From assembly GCA_018242625.1 (NCBI GenBank), contig JAFEBO010000004.1:186001-250000 (forward strand): a stretch of 64,000 bases of DNA. Direction: 5' to 3'. The notes under the pieces are model-generated. The model was not told the DNA's origin. It did no database searches and worked only from the letters and a program-made list of their open reading frames with translations. The position numbers and the translations under genes are program-made. Shown here piece by piece: positions 45,813-53,872 of the stretch. Source of the stretch: Planctomycetota bacterium. GTDB taxonomy: Bacteria; Planctomycetota; Phycisphaerae; Phycisphaerales; UBA1924. Each line of letters starts with the position of its first letter. The stretch's first letter is position 1.

Positions 45813-47066
45813 CTACTTGGGAGCGGGTACGGGGTTTGCGGGAGGAGTCGTGGATCCCGGGCGGTTGTTGCGTAGATCACGTTCGCGACGCATCGGCGCT
45901 GTGCCATGGTCGCGGTCGTAGTAGTACGGCTCGGAGATTCCGTAGGTGGTGTAGACGTTCCGGTAAGAGCCGTCGCCCGAGAGCGACTTAAGGTCCGAGG
46001 GAGTCTGCGGCGAGTTCACGATCATCGACTTGGTGGCATCGATGTTGATGTTGTCGGTGGTGACGGTGGTTGCCACTTCCCAGGGGATCAGCCTCTTGGT
46101 GTCACCAATGCCCAGAAAATTCTGATCCGGATCGATGGAGAGGAAGGCGACTCGCCCCGTTCCTCGTTCGATGAGCAGATCATCGACCTTGCCGCACTGC
46201 TCGCCCCGGGCTCGGACTTTCTTGCCGTCCACATCTTTCGACAGCATGAAGGGGTATCCGATGACCTGCGTGCCGCCGGAGTTCCACCAGCGCGGCGAGC
46301 CCTTGTCATCGTAAATCGGATACTCGCGCGAATTGACCGAGAGCGATCGCGCGATCAGGTAGGAATTGCCGTCCCGGTCGAAGCGGGACGCACGGATATC
46401 GATCGGCGCGTCGCGATAGATTCCGTTGGGGTTCGCGGTCATGTACCAGCTGGGGCCAACGATGACCTGCTCCTCCCGGTTGTCGTCGGTGAGAACAGTC
46501 ACCACCATGTCCTCCCCGGTCGCGCCACTCACCGGGCGGCGGTCGATGCGGATCACCTTGCCCTTCACATGCTGCGCCTCGCCGGACGGCGTGGTCGAGT
46601 AATAGCTTGGCGTGGACTTGTAATAGTCCGTCGAAAGCCTGCTTGAAAGAGAAGAATCGTTGCCGGTCCAGGCCTCCTTCTGGAACTCCGGCCAACTCTT
46701 GACCTGTTCCTTGGTTGCCTCGAGTGTCAGCCGGTTGTTTTCCGCATCCCACCCGAACGATGTGAACGGGACGGCGACCTGCTTGGTCCCGATTCCCAAG
46801 AACCCGCCGGCATCCAGCACGACGTACGTGATGACGCCCGAACCGCGCTCTATGAGCAGATCGTCGACCTTGCCCACGTTGTCCTTGTTTGCGTTCTCGA
46901 CCTTGGAGCCGCGCAGGTGGTCGGCCGAAGCAAACTGGCGCATTCCCCGATCCATCGACGAGCGCATGTCGTCTGTCGTGCGCTGGGGCTGCCCGAACGC
47001 GCTCACGGGAATGACGCCGCCGAGTGCTGCAACAAGAACGAGGCCTGCTGACGTGTTGTATCTCAC
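45813..47066 (-). CDS. Secreted protein with two PRC-barrel domains
   Basis: 417 residues. The start is the GTG at 47066, because AAAGGAGC precedes it by six bases and a signal peptide follows (VRYNTSAGLVLVAALGGVIP...AFG). Two PRC-barrel repeats are visible: about 45-125 (VGKVDDLLIERGSGVITYVV, FLGIGTKQVAVPF) and about 270-350 (CGKVDDLLIERGTGRVAFLS, FLGIGDTKRLIPW). A Ser/Thr/Tyr-rich linker lies between, and a Pro-rich, Arg-rich tail ends it. Function unknown; exported PRC-barrel proteins are common in stress-related loci. It is divergent from an OmpR/kinase pair, with 232 nt between. Confidence 0.85.
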   Translation of the reverse strand: MRYNTSAGLVLVAALGGVIPVSAFGQPQRTTDDMRSSMDRGMRQFASADHLRGSKVENANKDNVGKVDDLLIERGSGVITYVVLDAGGFLGIGTKQVAVPFTSFGWDAENNRLTLEATKEQVKSWPEFQKEAWTGNDSSLSSRLSTDYYKSTPSYYSTTPSGEAQHVKGKVIRIDRRPVSGATGEDMVVTVLTDDNREEQVIVGPSWYMTANPNGIYRDAPIDIRASRFDRDGNSYLIARSLSVNSREYPIYDDKGSPRWWNSGGTQVIGYPFMLSKDVDGKKVRARGEQCGKVDDLLIERGTGRVAFLSIDPDQNFLGIGDTKRLIPWEVATTVTTDNINIDATKSMIVNSPQTPSDLKSLSGDGSYRNVYTTYGISEPYYYDRDHGTAPMRRERDLRNNRPGSTTPPANPVPAPK

Positions 47067-47298
47067 GTTGTGCTCCTTTAAACCTGGGCGGCAAACCGGA
47101 TATCTCTCTGGCCGCACTTGAGCATGCGAAATGCCGTCAGACGCGAGTGAGCCTCTGATGAGGGAATTCTCATTTGCAAATTCGAAGGGCAAAGATGTAC
47201 ACCATCTCTGAAATCACGGCTACGCTGAAGCCGCGTAGAGAGTGTCAACCTACCCAAGTGGCAATTCACGATCAATATGACCAAGGGGGTCAAGAAGC

Positions 47299-47973
47299 AT
47301 GCGAGTGCTTGTCATAGAAGACAACCCGAAGATGGCACGCGGGATTCAGTCGGGCCTGCAGGAAGCAGGGTTTTCGACGGAAGTCTCCCACACGGGCGCC
47401 GAGGGAGAAGATCTGGCAGCGGGCGAATCGTTCGATGCAATCGTGCTGGACCTGATGCTTCCGGATCGCGACGGGATCGAAGTGTGCCGCAACCTGCGCC
47501 GGCGCAAGGTGGCAACGCCGATCCTGATGCTGACGGCGCTGGCGGGGACGGAAGACAAGGTGCAGGGCCTGGACTCCGGCGCCGACGACTATCTGACCAA
47601 GCCGTTCCAGTTTGAGGAACTCGTTGCACGGCTCCGGGCTCTCCTGCGCCGGGGACAGGCGACCGAGGGCAAAACGCTCCGCTGCGATGATCTCGAGCTG
47701 GATCTGTACACGCGCCGTGCAACCCGTGGAGATCAGCACTGGGATCTTCCGGCTCGCGAATTCGCCCTTCTCGAATACCTGATGCGGAATCAGAACCGCG
47801 TGCTGACGAGAATGCAGATCGGCGAACACGTGTGGGAACTGAATTTCGAGCCGACAAGCAACGTCATCGACGTGTACATCTCAACCCTCCGGAAGAAGGT
47901 CGATCGGGCGGGCATGCGACCGCTGATTCACACGATCAAGAATGCGGGGTACCGGTTCGGCATCCTAGACTGA
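47299..47973 (+). CDS. OmpR/PhoB-family response regulator
   Basis: 224 residues. Receiver (1-115) with ED at 7-8, phospho-Asp51 in IVLDLMLPDRDG, Thr in LTAL and Lys in YLTKPF. A winged-helix effector (about 128-222) contains WDLPAREFALLEYLMRN and VIDVYISTLRKKVDRAG, as in OmpR. It is followed 7 nt later by its sensor kinase. Inverted repeat CTACGC/GCGTAG lies about 60 nt upstream of the start in the region shared with the PRC-barrel gene. Regulation of that neighbour is a reasonable inference. Confidence 0.94.
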   Translation: MRVLVIEDNPKMARGIQSGLQEAGFSTEVSHTGAEGEDLAAGESFDAIVLDLMLPDRDGIEVCRNLRRRKVATPILMLTALAGTEDKVQGLDSGADDYLTKPFQFEELVARLRALLRRGQATEGKTLRCDDLELDLYTRRATRGDQHWDLPAREFALLEYLMRNQNRVLTRMQIGEHVWELNFEPTSNVIDVYISTLRKKVDRAGMRPLIHTIKNAGYRFGILD

Positions 47974-47980
47974 GTTGCTC

Positions 47981-49528
47981 ATGCGATCCCTGCCCACCTC
48001 GCCGGTGTCCGGAGGGCGACAGCTGCCGCTCCGAGTGCGGCTCACGCTCTGGATGCTGGCGATTTTTCTGCTGGTGCAGCTGTCCATCGCGTTCGTCTTT
48101 CAGTTGTACCAGTCCAGAGCGATCGATGAGTTCTACGGCCAGCGTCTGATAGCCCGGGTGGACGGCCTGGTCGGCGAGGTTTCACCGCTGCTGCCCGGTG
48201 TTACCGACGAGCAGGTTGCAGCGCTCGCGGAAAAGCAGCGTGCCGGCGGTGCAGGGGGCACGTGCGACATAGACATACTCGATCGCAGCGGTGGGGTTGT
48301 CGCCTCAAGTCACGCCACGCCAGCCAGGATCAAGCTGGAGTCGGTGCGGCGGGCTTTCGCGACGGGCAGTTCGGTCAGTTCCCGGCTCCCGGACAGTTCG
48401 GGGGCGGTTCGAGCCGCGGCCCGGAGCGTGCGTCTTCCGGATGGTGATGAATTCCTCGTTGTGCTCACGGTCGATGACTCGGATGCGAGCCAGGTGCAGT
48501 ACATCACCGCAAGGCTGATTCTCGCAAGCATTCCCATCGGAATTCTCCCGATTATCCTGAGCGCCTATCTGATCGCCGGCCTGGCGGTCCGCCCGCTTGC
48601 GGATATCCGGGAACTGGCCCAGAGACTCAGCCCAGAATCTATCGATCAGTTCATCGACAGCGCCTCCGCCGCGCAGGAGGTTGCCGCCGTGCGAAAGGAG
48701 CTCGAGCTGGCACGCCAGCGCATCGAGGCGGGCTTCGCGACGCAGGAGCGGTTCATGTCGAACGTGTCGCATGAACTCAAGACCCCGATCGCGGTGGTCC
48801 TGACGGAGATGCAGACACTGAGCCAGGAGGGTGTGCCGCGTCCGGTCAAGGAGTTTCTCCGCAGCACGCACGAAGAACTGGAAAAGCTCGGGCGAACTGT
48901 GGACAACTTTCTCCTGCTGACGCGCGTGCGGCATGGCAAGGGTCAGATTCCTGCGCTCGAGCATTGCTATCTGCGCGACATTCTTCTTGATTCATACGCC
49001 GGGTGCATGGCCATGGCCGCGCTGCACAGCGTGCGGCTCAACCTGCGGGTTCCCGAGGGCGAAGAGATGGACGCCGCGGTGATGGGAAACTGCGATCTCC
49101 TGCGCATCATCTTCGACAACCTGATACGCAACGCGATCCGGTTCAGCCCCAGCGGGAGTATCGTCGAGATCCTCGCCTCGGTGCACGGCGCGAACATCGA
49201 GGTCGTGGTGCAGGACAGCGGGCCGGGCATTCCTGCCGAGGCTCTTCCCCGGGTGTTCGACCGCTTTGCGCAGGCGAAAGACGAGGAAAGGCGGGGACGC
49301 GGCCACGGGCTCGGGCTCGAAATCGCTCTCGGTATCGCCGAACTCCACGGAGGCAACATCACGGTGCGGAACCGTGAGCAGGGCGGTTGTGAATTCACCG
49401 TCACGCTGCCCAAGAACGAGCTGCGGCCACCGCCCCGCCCCGATTCTGGCGTAAGCGCTCTACCCGCGACGAGTGTGGGCGAGGTCACCGGAAACAACGG
49501 CCACGGACCCGACCACGGCCGACTGTGA
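47981..49528 (+). CDS. Membrane sensor histidine kinase
   Basis: 515 residues from ATG at 47981 (a TTG at 47975 is upstream in frame). Membrane helices at about 22-42 and 178-203 flank a periplasmic sensor of ~135 residues (IDILDRSGGVVASSHATP). HAMP-like linker, then H-box FMSNVSHELKTPIAVV, N-box IIFDNLIRNAIRFS, G1 VQDSGPGI and GHGLGLEIALGIAELHGG. The C-terminal ~40 residues are Pro/Gly/His-rich and lie opposite the end of the convergent ethylene-receptor-like gene (69-nt overlap). It is the partner of the OmpR-type regulator before it. Confidence 0.92.
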   Translation: MRSLPTSPVSGGRQLPLRVRLTLWMLAIFLLVQLSIAFVFQLYQSRAIDEFYGQRLIARVDGLVGEVSPLLPGVTDEQVAALAEKQRAGGAGGTCDIDILDRSGGVVASSHATPARIKLESVRRAFATGSSVSSRLPDSSGAVRAAARSVRLPDGDEFLVVLTVDDSDASQVQYITARLILASIPIGILPIILSAYLIAGLAVRPLADIRELAQRLSPESIDQFIDSASAAQEVAAVRKELELARQRIEAGFATQERFMSNVSHELKTPIAVVLTEMQTLSQEGVPRPVKEFLRSTHEELEKLGRTVDNFLLLTRVRHGKGQIPALEHCYLRDILLDSYAGCMAMAALHSVRLNLRVPEGEEMDAAVMGNCDLLRIIFDNLIRNAIRFSPSGSIVEILASVHGANIEVVVQDSGPGIPAEALPRVFDRFAQAKDEERRGRGHGLGLEIALGIAELHGGNITVRNREQGGCEFTVTLPKNELRPPPRPDSGVSALPATSVGEVTGNNGHGPDHGRL

Positions 49529-50323
49529 CTGCGGTATTGCGTCATCGCGCACTGCCCGGATCCGGATGTCGAGAGTGGTGCGATCGCTCCCGGGCACCGA
49601 GAGCGTCAGATCGAGCGATGCGTGATCCAGAAGTGCTGCCCGAGTGCTCTCAAGCAGCACGGACCGAGCCCTGTCGTCCAGCACCTCGTTCCAGTCACGG
49701 ACCGGCCGCTCCAGCTGCTGGGGTTCGCCGAAAAGTTCGCGAAGCCCGTTCTCCCAGAAAATAGCTCCCGACTGAGCGTCCCACGAGGCGGTGGCAAGCC
49801 GGGTGCCCACCAGCGCCCGACGAACCCTGCGGTCCCGCACGGTTAGCAGACTTGCCCGGTCTTCCAGCACTCTGCGTGCTTCCGCGTGGGAGAGGCTCTG
49901 GCGGCGCAGCGTCTCAAGCTCGTCCTGTGATTTCTTGTACGAAGGAATCAGAGATGGCAGGCTGAGCACGAGCGGAGCATTTTTGAAAACGATGAACATC
50001 GTAATGATGGATGTCACGGCGGTCAGGGCCTTGAGGAGTTCCATCAGGTGAAACGCGGGGTAATAAAACAGCGTGGCGGCAAGCAGACGCGTCGCGCCGC
50101 ACATCGCAAAGAACAACCAAAGCATCCACAGCACGCCGCGATAGGGAAGGTGACGCTGACGCATCAGCAAAATGAAGAGAAGCGCCGAGATCGTCGCGTA
50201 TCCGAAAAAAATGCAAGTATCGGAAACAAGATGTATCCACTCTCCCGTCGTCAGTACCCCTGTCGTGCCACTCTTGAACGGTGGATCGGTCGGGCCGAAA
50301 AGATGAGAGAGGAATTCAAACAT
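49460..50323 (-). CDS. Ethylene-receptor-like membrane protein with PAS-like domain
   Basis: 287 residues from ATG at 50323 (TTG at 50335 is an alternative). Residues 27-125 match the three-helix sensor of ETR1-type receptors: WIHLVSDTCIFFGYATISAL, FFAMCGATRLLAATLFYYPA and KALTAVTSIITMFIVFKNAP. Asp35 and Cys75 correspond to ETR1 Asp25 and Cys65, with the same spacing of 40. The copper-ligand His69 is replaced by Arg79 (CGATR). A coiled segment (about 130-165) leads to a PAS-like domain (about 170-270; ATASWDAQSGAIFWENGLRE). There is no kinase domain. The gene overlaps the convergent histidine kinase by 69 nt. Confidence 0.85.
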   Translation of the reverse strand: MFEFLSHLFGPTDPPFKSGTTGVLTTGEWIHLVSDTCIFFGYATISALLFILLMRQRHLPYRGVLWMLWLFFAMCGATRLLAATLFYYPAFHLMELLKALTAVTSIITMFIVFKNAPLVLSLPSLIPSYKKSQDELETLRRQSLSHAEARRVLEDRASLLTVRDRRVRRALVGTRLATASWDAQSGAIFWENGLRELFGEPQQLERPVRDWNEVLDDRARSVLLESTRAALLDHASLDLTLSVPGSDRTTLDIRIRAVRDDAIPQSQSAVVGSVAVVSGDLAHTRRG

Positions 50324-50521
50324 CTCGATCCGCAAGCGTATTCCTCGCCTTTAGCCCATTTTCATGCAAGGTTTAGGCCCTTGCGGGTGGTCGGCACGGT
50401 GCCGTGCTGAAGGAAGGGAGCGCGCCGATGACCTTGACTCTAAGGCCACATTCATACGGTCCTTAGCCCCCAGTCAGGAGCGGCCCGAAGACTGACGCGG
50501 TCCTCTTTTTAGGAGCGTTTC

Positions 50522-51013
50522 ATGTCGACAGTTGTCACGGGCATTTTCCGGAATGTCTCCGCTGCAAGCACCGCCGTTGAGCATCTGAATGCCGCGGGAT
50601 TCAGCGGCAGCGAGATCAGTGTTCTCACATCCGAGGCAAGGGGTGATTCGTTCTCGGTGAAAACAAGGTCGAAGGTGGGCGAAGGGGCGGCCATTGGTGC
50701 GGGGGTGGGCAGTGCTCTCGCAGCACTCGCGGCCGGCCTGACGGCGGTCGGGGTTGTGGGAAGTGCCGGGCTGGGAGTCGTTGCGGCGGGCCCGCTCGTT
50801 GCGGCGTTGGCAGGCGCCGGTGCGGGTGGGGCGGTCGGGGGAATCGCCGGGGCCCTGATCGGCCTGGGTATCCCGGAGCACGAAGCAAAGTTCTACGAGG
50901 GCGCCCTTCGCAAGGGCGGGATCCTGATCGGGGTAAAAGCCGAGGGCGAACGCCGCGATCAGGTCAAAAAGATTTTCAACGAGTGCGGAGCAGAGACGAT
51001 TTCGCGCGCTTGA
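50522..51013 (+). CDS. YflT-type general stress protein
   Basis: 163 residues, ATG preceded by AGGAGCGTTTC. The N-terminal MSTVVTGIFRNVSAASTAVE and HLNAAGFSGSEISVL form the YflT-like ferredoxin fold. A central Gly/Ala-rich hydrophobic stretch (about 55-120) resembles a glycine-zipper membrane region, and the end returns to the fold (YEGALRKGGILIGVKAEGER). Such proteins are general stress or low-temperature induced proteins of unknown activity. A 59-residue gene follows after 13 nt. Confidence 0.8.
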   Translation: MSTVVTGIFRNVSAASTAVEHLNAAGFSGSEISVLTSEARGDSFSVKTRSKVGEGAAIGAGVGSALAALAAGLTAVGVVGSAGLGVVAAGPLVAALAGAGAGGAVGGIAGALIGLGIPEHEAKFYEGALRKGGILIGVKAEGERRDQVKKIFNECGAETISRA

Positions 51014-51026
51014 GGAGAGGTCGGCC

Positions 51027-51206
51027 ATGGCTCACAAAGATCTGCATGCTCCACGGCTGGTATTCGGACGGGACGTTGCGTCCGAGGCCAGCCGGGAACT
51101 GGTGGCGGGCGACGAGCCGCCCGAGATGGACGAGGCCGGGTGGGAAGGCGAAACAGACGCTCCCGTCGCGGAGCCGCCCTCACGCTGGGGACGCAACCTT
51201 CAGTAG
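51027..51206 (+). CDS. Small acidic protein of unknown function (59 residues)
   Basis: A complete 60-codon frame from ATG at 51027 to TAG at 51206, with GAGGAGAGG six bases upstream of the start. The sequence begins MAHKDLHAPRLVFGRDVASE and ends PPSRWGRNLQ, with an acidic centre (GDEPPEMDEAGWEGE). It follows the stress protein by 13 nt and so is probably cotranscribed. No family recognised; the ribosome-binding site is the main support. Confidence 0.55.
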   Translation: MAHKDLHAPRLVFGRDVASEASRELVAGDEPPEMDEAGWEGETDAPVAEPPSRWGRNLQ

Positions 51207-51212
51207 TTCCCA

Positions 51213-52064
51213 TCAGTTGCCGGACAAACTATCCGCCGAAGCGCGAGCGCGGCCCTTCTTCGTGAGCTTGGCCATCGCCAGGCGTAATCGCGCCCGTGTC
51301 GCTTTGGGCGATTCCCCCAGCACCGCGGCCACCGCCTCAATGGAACGGGGCGACCCGCTATCAAGACCAAAGCGCAAGGAGATCGTTTTCTGCTCCGCGT
51401 CGCTGAGTGAGTGAAAGAGGCTCTTCAATAGCTCGCTTTGCCTGCCGGCCCCTTCGAGATCGGTCAGTGCGGAAAGGGGGGCCTCCTGACGGTCGTCCGC
51501 CAGGATCCCGGGCGCGAGGTCGCTGAGAGATTGTTGCAAACTCCGGGCTTTGCGGAGCGTTTCAACAATGCGCAGCTCTTCCAGCGACCAGCCAAGGTCG
51601 GCCGCCAGTTCTGCGCTGGTCGGAGTCCTTCCGTTCTGTGACGCGAACTCGTCCCGCGCCTGCTCGAGTGCCGCGAGCCGCAACCGGTCGTGGCGCGTCG
51701 CCTTGGGCCTGGAGGCCGAGTGGGCAAAGGCCTGCGCCGCCGACTTGCGGATCCAGAATACCGCGTACGTACTGAACCGGCAGCCGACCTTCGGGTTGAA
51801 GTTGTTCACCGCCTCGATCAGCCCGAGGTTTCCTTCCGCGACGAGTTCGTCGAGCGGGATGCCCCGGCCGGAGTATCGCTTTGCGTACGCAATCACCAGG
51901 CGGAGATTTGCGGTGATCAGTCGGTCGCGTGCGGCGGTATCTCCTCGTTCTCGCCACGCGGTGGAAAGTTCGATCTCCTCCCGCGCGGTGATACGTCCGA
52001 GGGAAGAAATGCTCTGCACATACGCCGAAAGGGAACTCGATGGGTTGCGGTCCGTCAGCATCAT
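51213..52064 (-). CDS. Sigma-70 family RNA polymerase sigma factor (non-ECF)
   Basis: 283 residues from ATG at 52064 (AAGGAGTGCAGTCA upstream; a second ATG follows immediately). Region 1.2 is LSAYVQSISSLGRITAREEI. Region 2 is ANLRLVIAYAKRYSGRGIPL, LVAEGNLGLIEAVNNFNP, then GCRFSTYAVFWIRKSAAQAF. Region 3 is near 130-200, and region 4 is EQKTISLRFGLDSGSPRSIE with the HTH IEAVAAVLGESPKATRARLR. It lacks the N-terminal region 1.1, so it is an alternative (RpoH/SigB-like) factor. It sits within a cluster of stress-type genes and is a candidate regulator of them. Confidence 0.9.
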   Translation of the reverse strand: MMLTDRNPSSSLSAYVQSISSLGRITAREEIELSTAWRERGDTAARDRLITANLRLVIAYAKRYSGRGIPLDELVAEGNLGLIEAVNNFNPKVGCRFSTYAVFWIRKSAAQAFAHSASRPKATRHDRLRLAALEQARDEFASQNGRTPTSAELAADLGWSLEELRIVETLRKARSLQQSLSDLAPGILADDRQEAPLSALTDLEGAGRQSELLKSLFHSLSDAEQKTISLRFGLDSGSPRSIEAVAAVLGESPKATRARLRLAMAKLTKKGRARASADSLSGN

Positions 52065-52349
52065 TGACTGCACTCCTTGGGTGCTTCCCAAGATCACTTT
52101 TCCCGTGGCGCAGTGACATCCCGCTGAGCGTGCTGTAAATTCGCCCTCAGTGCGTTTCTCATGCGCTCAGGGATCACACGCTCTCACGAGCGCGCTGGAA
52201 TGCAAGTCCCCGATCGGGGCACGCCTCGGCGGGACTCCAAAGCCCAGCGAAATCGCCGCGGCCCGGCTAAGGGTGAATTCACCGTGAAATCACGCGACCG
52301 TGAGGACGTTCCCGAATCTTCCCCTGGGGAAATACTCAGGAGCCAAGCC

Positions 52350-52532
52350 ATGCTGTACTGGTCCGTCGTGTTTTTCGTGATCGCAATCATCGCCGCGATC
52401 CTCGGGTTCGGCGGCGTCGCCGCGGGAGCTGCATCCATCGCGCAGGTCCTCTTCTTTCTGTTCCTCGTTCTCTTTATTGTCTCACTGATCGTGGGCCTCG
52501 GACGTGGCAGCAAGCGTCCGCTGATACCGTGA
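52350..52532 (+). CDS. DUF1328-family small membrane protein
   Basis: 60 residues from ATG at 52350, preceded by CAGGAGCCAAGCC. Two membrane helices: [20 protein letters not shown] then [20 protein letters not shown], the DUF1328 (YtjA-like) pattern. The frame extends upstream to 52161 but the added residues look non-coding. These proteins are membrane-stress associated in many bacteria. The gene ends 5 nt before a convergent receiver gene. Confidence 0.85.
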   Translation: MLYWSVVFFVIAIIAAILGFGGVAAGAASIAQVLFFLFLVLFIVSLIVGLGRGSKRPLIP

Positions 52533-52537
52533 TGCGG

Positions 52538-53092
52538 CTACCCGCGAAAAAGACGCAAAAGGCTCCACCGAGCCTTGGGGCTGCTCACGGGTGGCGCCGG
52601 AGTCGCCTTCCACTCGACCTGACTGTGGCGGCCCATGACGAACGAGCCGGCCGCCACCTTGCGGAACGCGTCCACGATAACGCGTGACTCCTCGGCCTTG
52701 GACAGATATCCCCAAGCGCCCGCGTGCACGGCGCGATCGATGTAGTCCGACTGGACGAACCCGCTCAGAATCAGGACGCGGGTGTGAGGGGACTTGTCTT
52801 TGAGCGCACGAATCATGCCGAACGCGTCCTGTCCAGGGATGTCCAGATCCATGCACACCACGTCCGGCGCGGTCTGTTCGACCCGCTCATAGAGCGATTC
52901 GGCTGTGTTGACCCAGCCCAGCCACTCAAAGTCGGCGTGGCCGGACAACTTGCGGCCGATCGCTTCCGCGACCAGCTCGTTGTCTTCCACACACAAAACC
53001 CTGATGGGCGCGCCCGCGGTCAAGCTCCAGCTCTCCAGGGGCCCTCTCCGGAGGTCGCCGGGGGCCCTAGGCGCATAATAGAGCGCCAACAT
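52538..53092 (-). CDS. Stand-alone response-regulator receiver (paralogue of the one at 37181)
   Basis: 184 residues, ATG preceded by AAAAGGATTCTC. After a ~28-residue N-terminal extension, a receiver domain: RVLCVEDNE, phospho-Asp82 in VVCMDLDIPG, LILSGFV, HAGAWGYLSKAEES. It shares DNELxAxAxxRxL, DIPGxDxF, and YIDRAxxxGAWGYLSK with the receiver at 37181-37663. A basic Pro/Trp-rich tail without HTH follows. No kinase is adjacent; it may be an accessory target of the kinases at 37.7-45.5 kb. Confidence 0.85.
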   Translation of the reverse strand: MLALYYAPRAPGDLRRGPLESWSLTAGAPIRVLCVEDNELVAEAIGRKLSGHADFEWLGWVNTAESLYERVEQTAPDVVCMDLDIPGQDAFGMIRALKDKSPHTRVLILSGFVQSDYIDRAVHAGAWGYLSKAEESRVIVDAFRKVAAGSFVMGRHSQVEWKATPAPPVSSPKARWSLLRLFRG

Positions 53093-53254
53093 GAGAATCC
53101 TTTTAGAAGCGGGGTGTGAGGGTCTGCCCCGGAGGTATTCCGCCGCTTCGGGAATGATGCGCGATTTACACCCCCCTCACATGTTGCATACCTCGGATGA
53201 GGAATCTCAATACGACTCACGAGCAGCTGACCTTGCAACCAAAAAGGAGCGAAC

Positions 53255-53563
53255 ATGTCGCGCACATTGAAGAGGAACGCGGTGGACGATGGCCTCTCGG
53301 AGAGCATCGAGAAGCTTGGGGAAGACGTTGGGCGCATCAAAGAAGATCTGAACGAGACCGCGCACGATGTGGCGGCGGTCGCGTCGGAGGGGGTGGCGAT
53401 GGCCAAACGCGGCGTGGCGACCTCGGTAAGGACCGCCAGGCAGCAGGGTGAACGTGCGGCAGAATCGCTCGCGGAGCAGATCGCCGAGCGTCCGTGGACG
53501 AGCGTTGCGATCGCGGCGGGCGCTGGATTGCTGGTCGGACTGATCATGTCCAGGAGGGACTGA
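53255..53563 (+). CDS. DUF883/ElaB-YqjD-like membrane-anchored protein
   Basis: 102 residues, ATG preceded by AAAAAGGAGCGAAC. A long amphipathic helix (about 15-78, SIEKLGEDVGRIKEDLNETA) ends in a single C-terminal membrane anchor (WTSVAIAAGAGLLVGLIMSRRD). ElaB/YqjD proteins tether ribosomes to the inner membrane in stationary phase in E. coli. The next two genes give the yqjD-yqjE-like order (DUF883, holin-like, small protein). Confidence 0.86.
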   Translation: MSRTLKRNAVDDGLSESIEKLGEDVGRIKEDLNETAHDVAAVASEGVAMAKRGVATSVRTARQQGERAAESLAEQIAERPWTSVAIAAGAGLLVGLIMSRRD

Positions 53564-53566
53564 AGC

Positions 53567-53872
53567 CTGAAGCGAATCGCCGAACTTGTCGTTCGGATCG
53601 CGGATCTTCTCGAAGCCGAGGGGCGGTCTTTCACGCGCACCGCGCGAGAACAGGGAAGAGATCTCCGGGCAAGCACGTTGCGGCTTTGGATGAGCGTGCT
53701 GCTTACGGGCGTGGCGGCGTGCCTGGCAGCCGGGGGAGTGCTGGCGTGTTTCGGTGCCGGATTCTTCTGGCTGCAGCCGCTGACGGGCACGGGTGGAGCG
53801 CTCGGCATCTGCGGAGTTCTTGCGATTCTTCTAGGGATTGTAATCACATGGAAGGTGCAGAAACAAGCCTGA
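53567..53872 (+). CDS. Holin-superfamily III-like (YqjE-like) membrane protein
   Basis: Up to 101 residues. The coding frame begins right after the preceding gene's stop (53561-53563); the only upstream candidates are CTG at 53567 and TTG at 53669, with the first ATG at 53678. The segment before that ATG (RIAELVVRIADLLEAEGRSF) is an amphipathic helix expected in this family, so a non-ATG start at 53567 is preferred. Two membrane helices follow (MSVLLTGVAACLAAGGVLAC; GALGICGVLAILLGIVITWK). Downstream overlap of 25 nt with the next gene. Confidence 0.65.
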   Translation: MKRIAELVVRIADLLEAEGRSFTRTAREQGRDLRASTLRLWMSVLLTGVAACLAAGGVLACFGAGFFWLQPLTGTGGALGICGVLAILLGIVITWKVQKQA

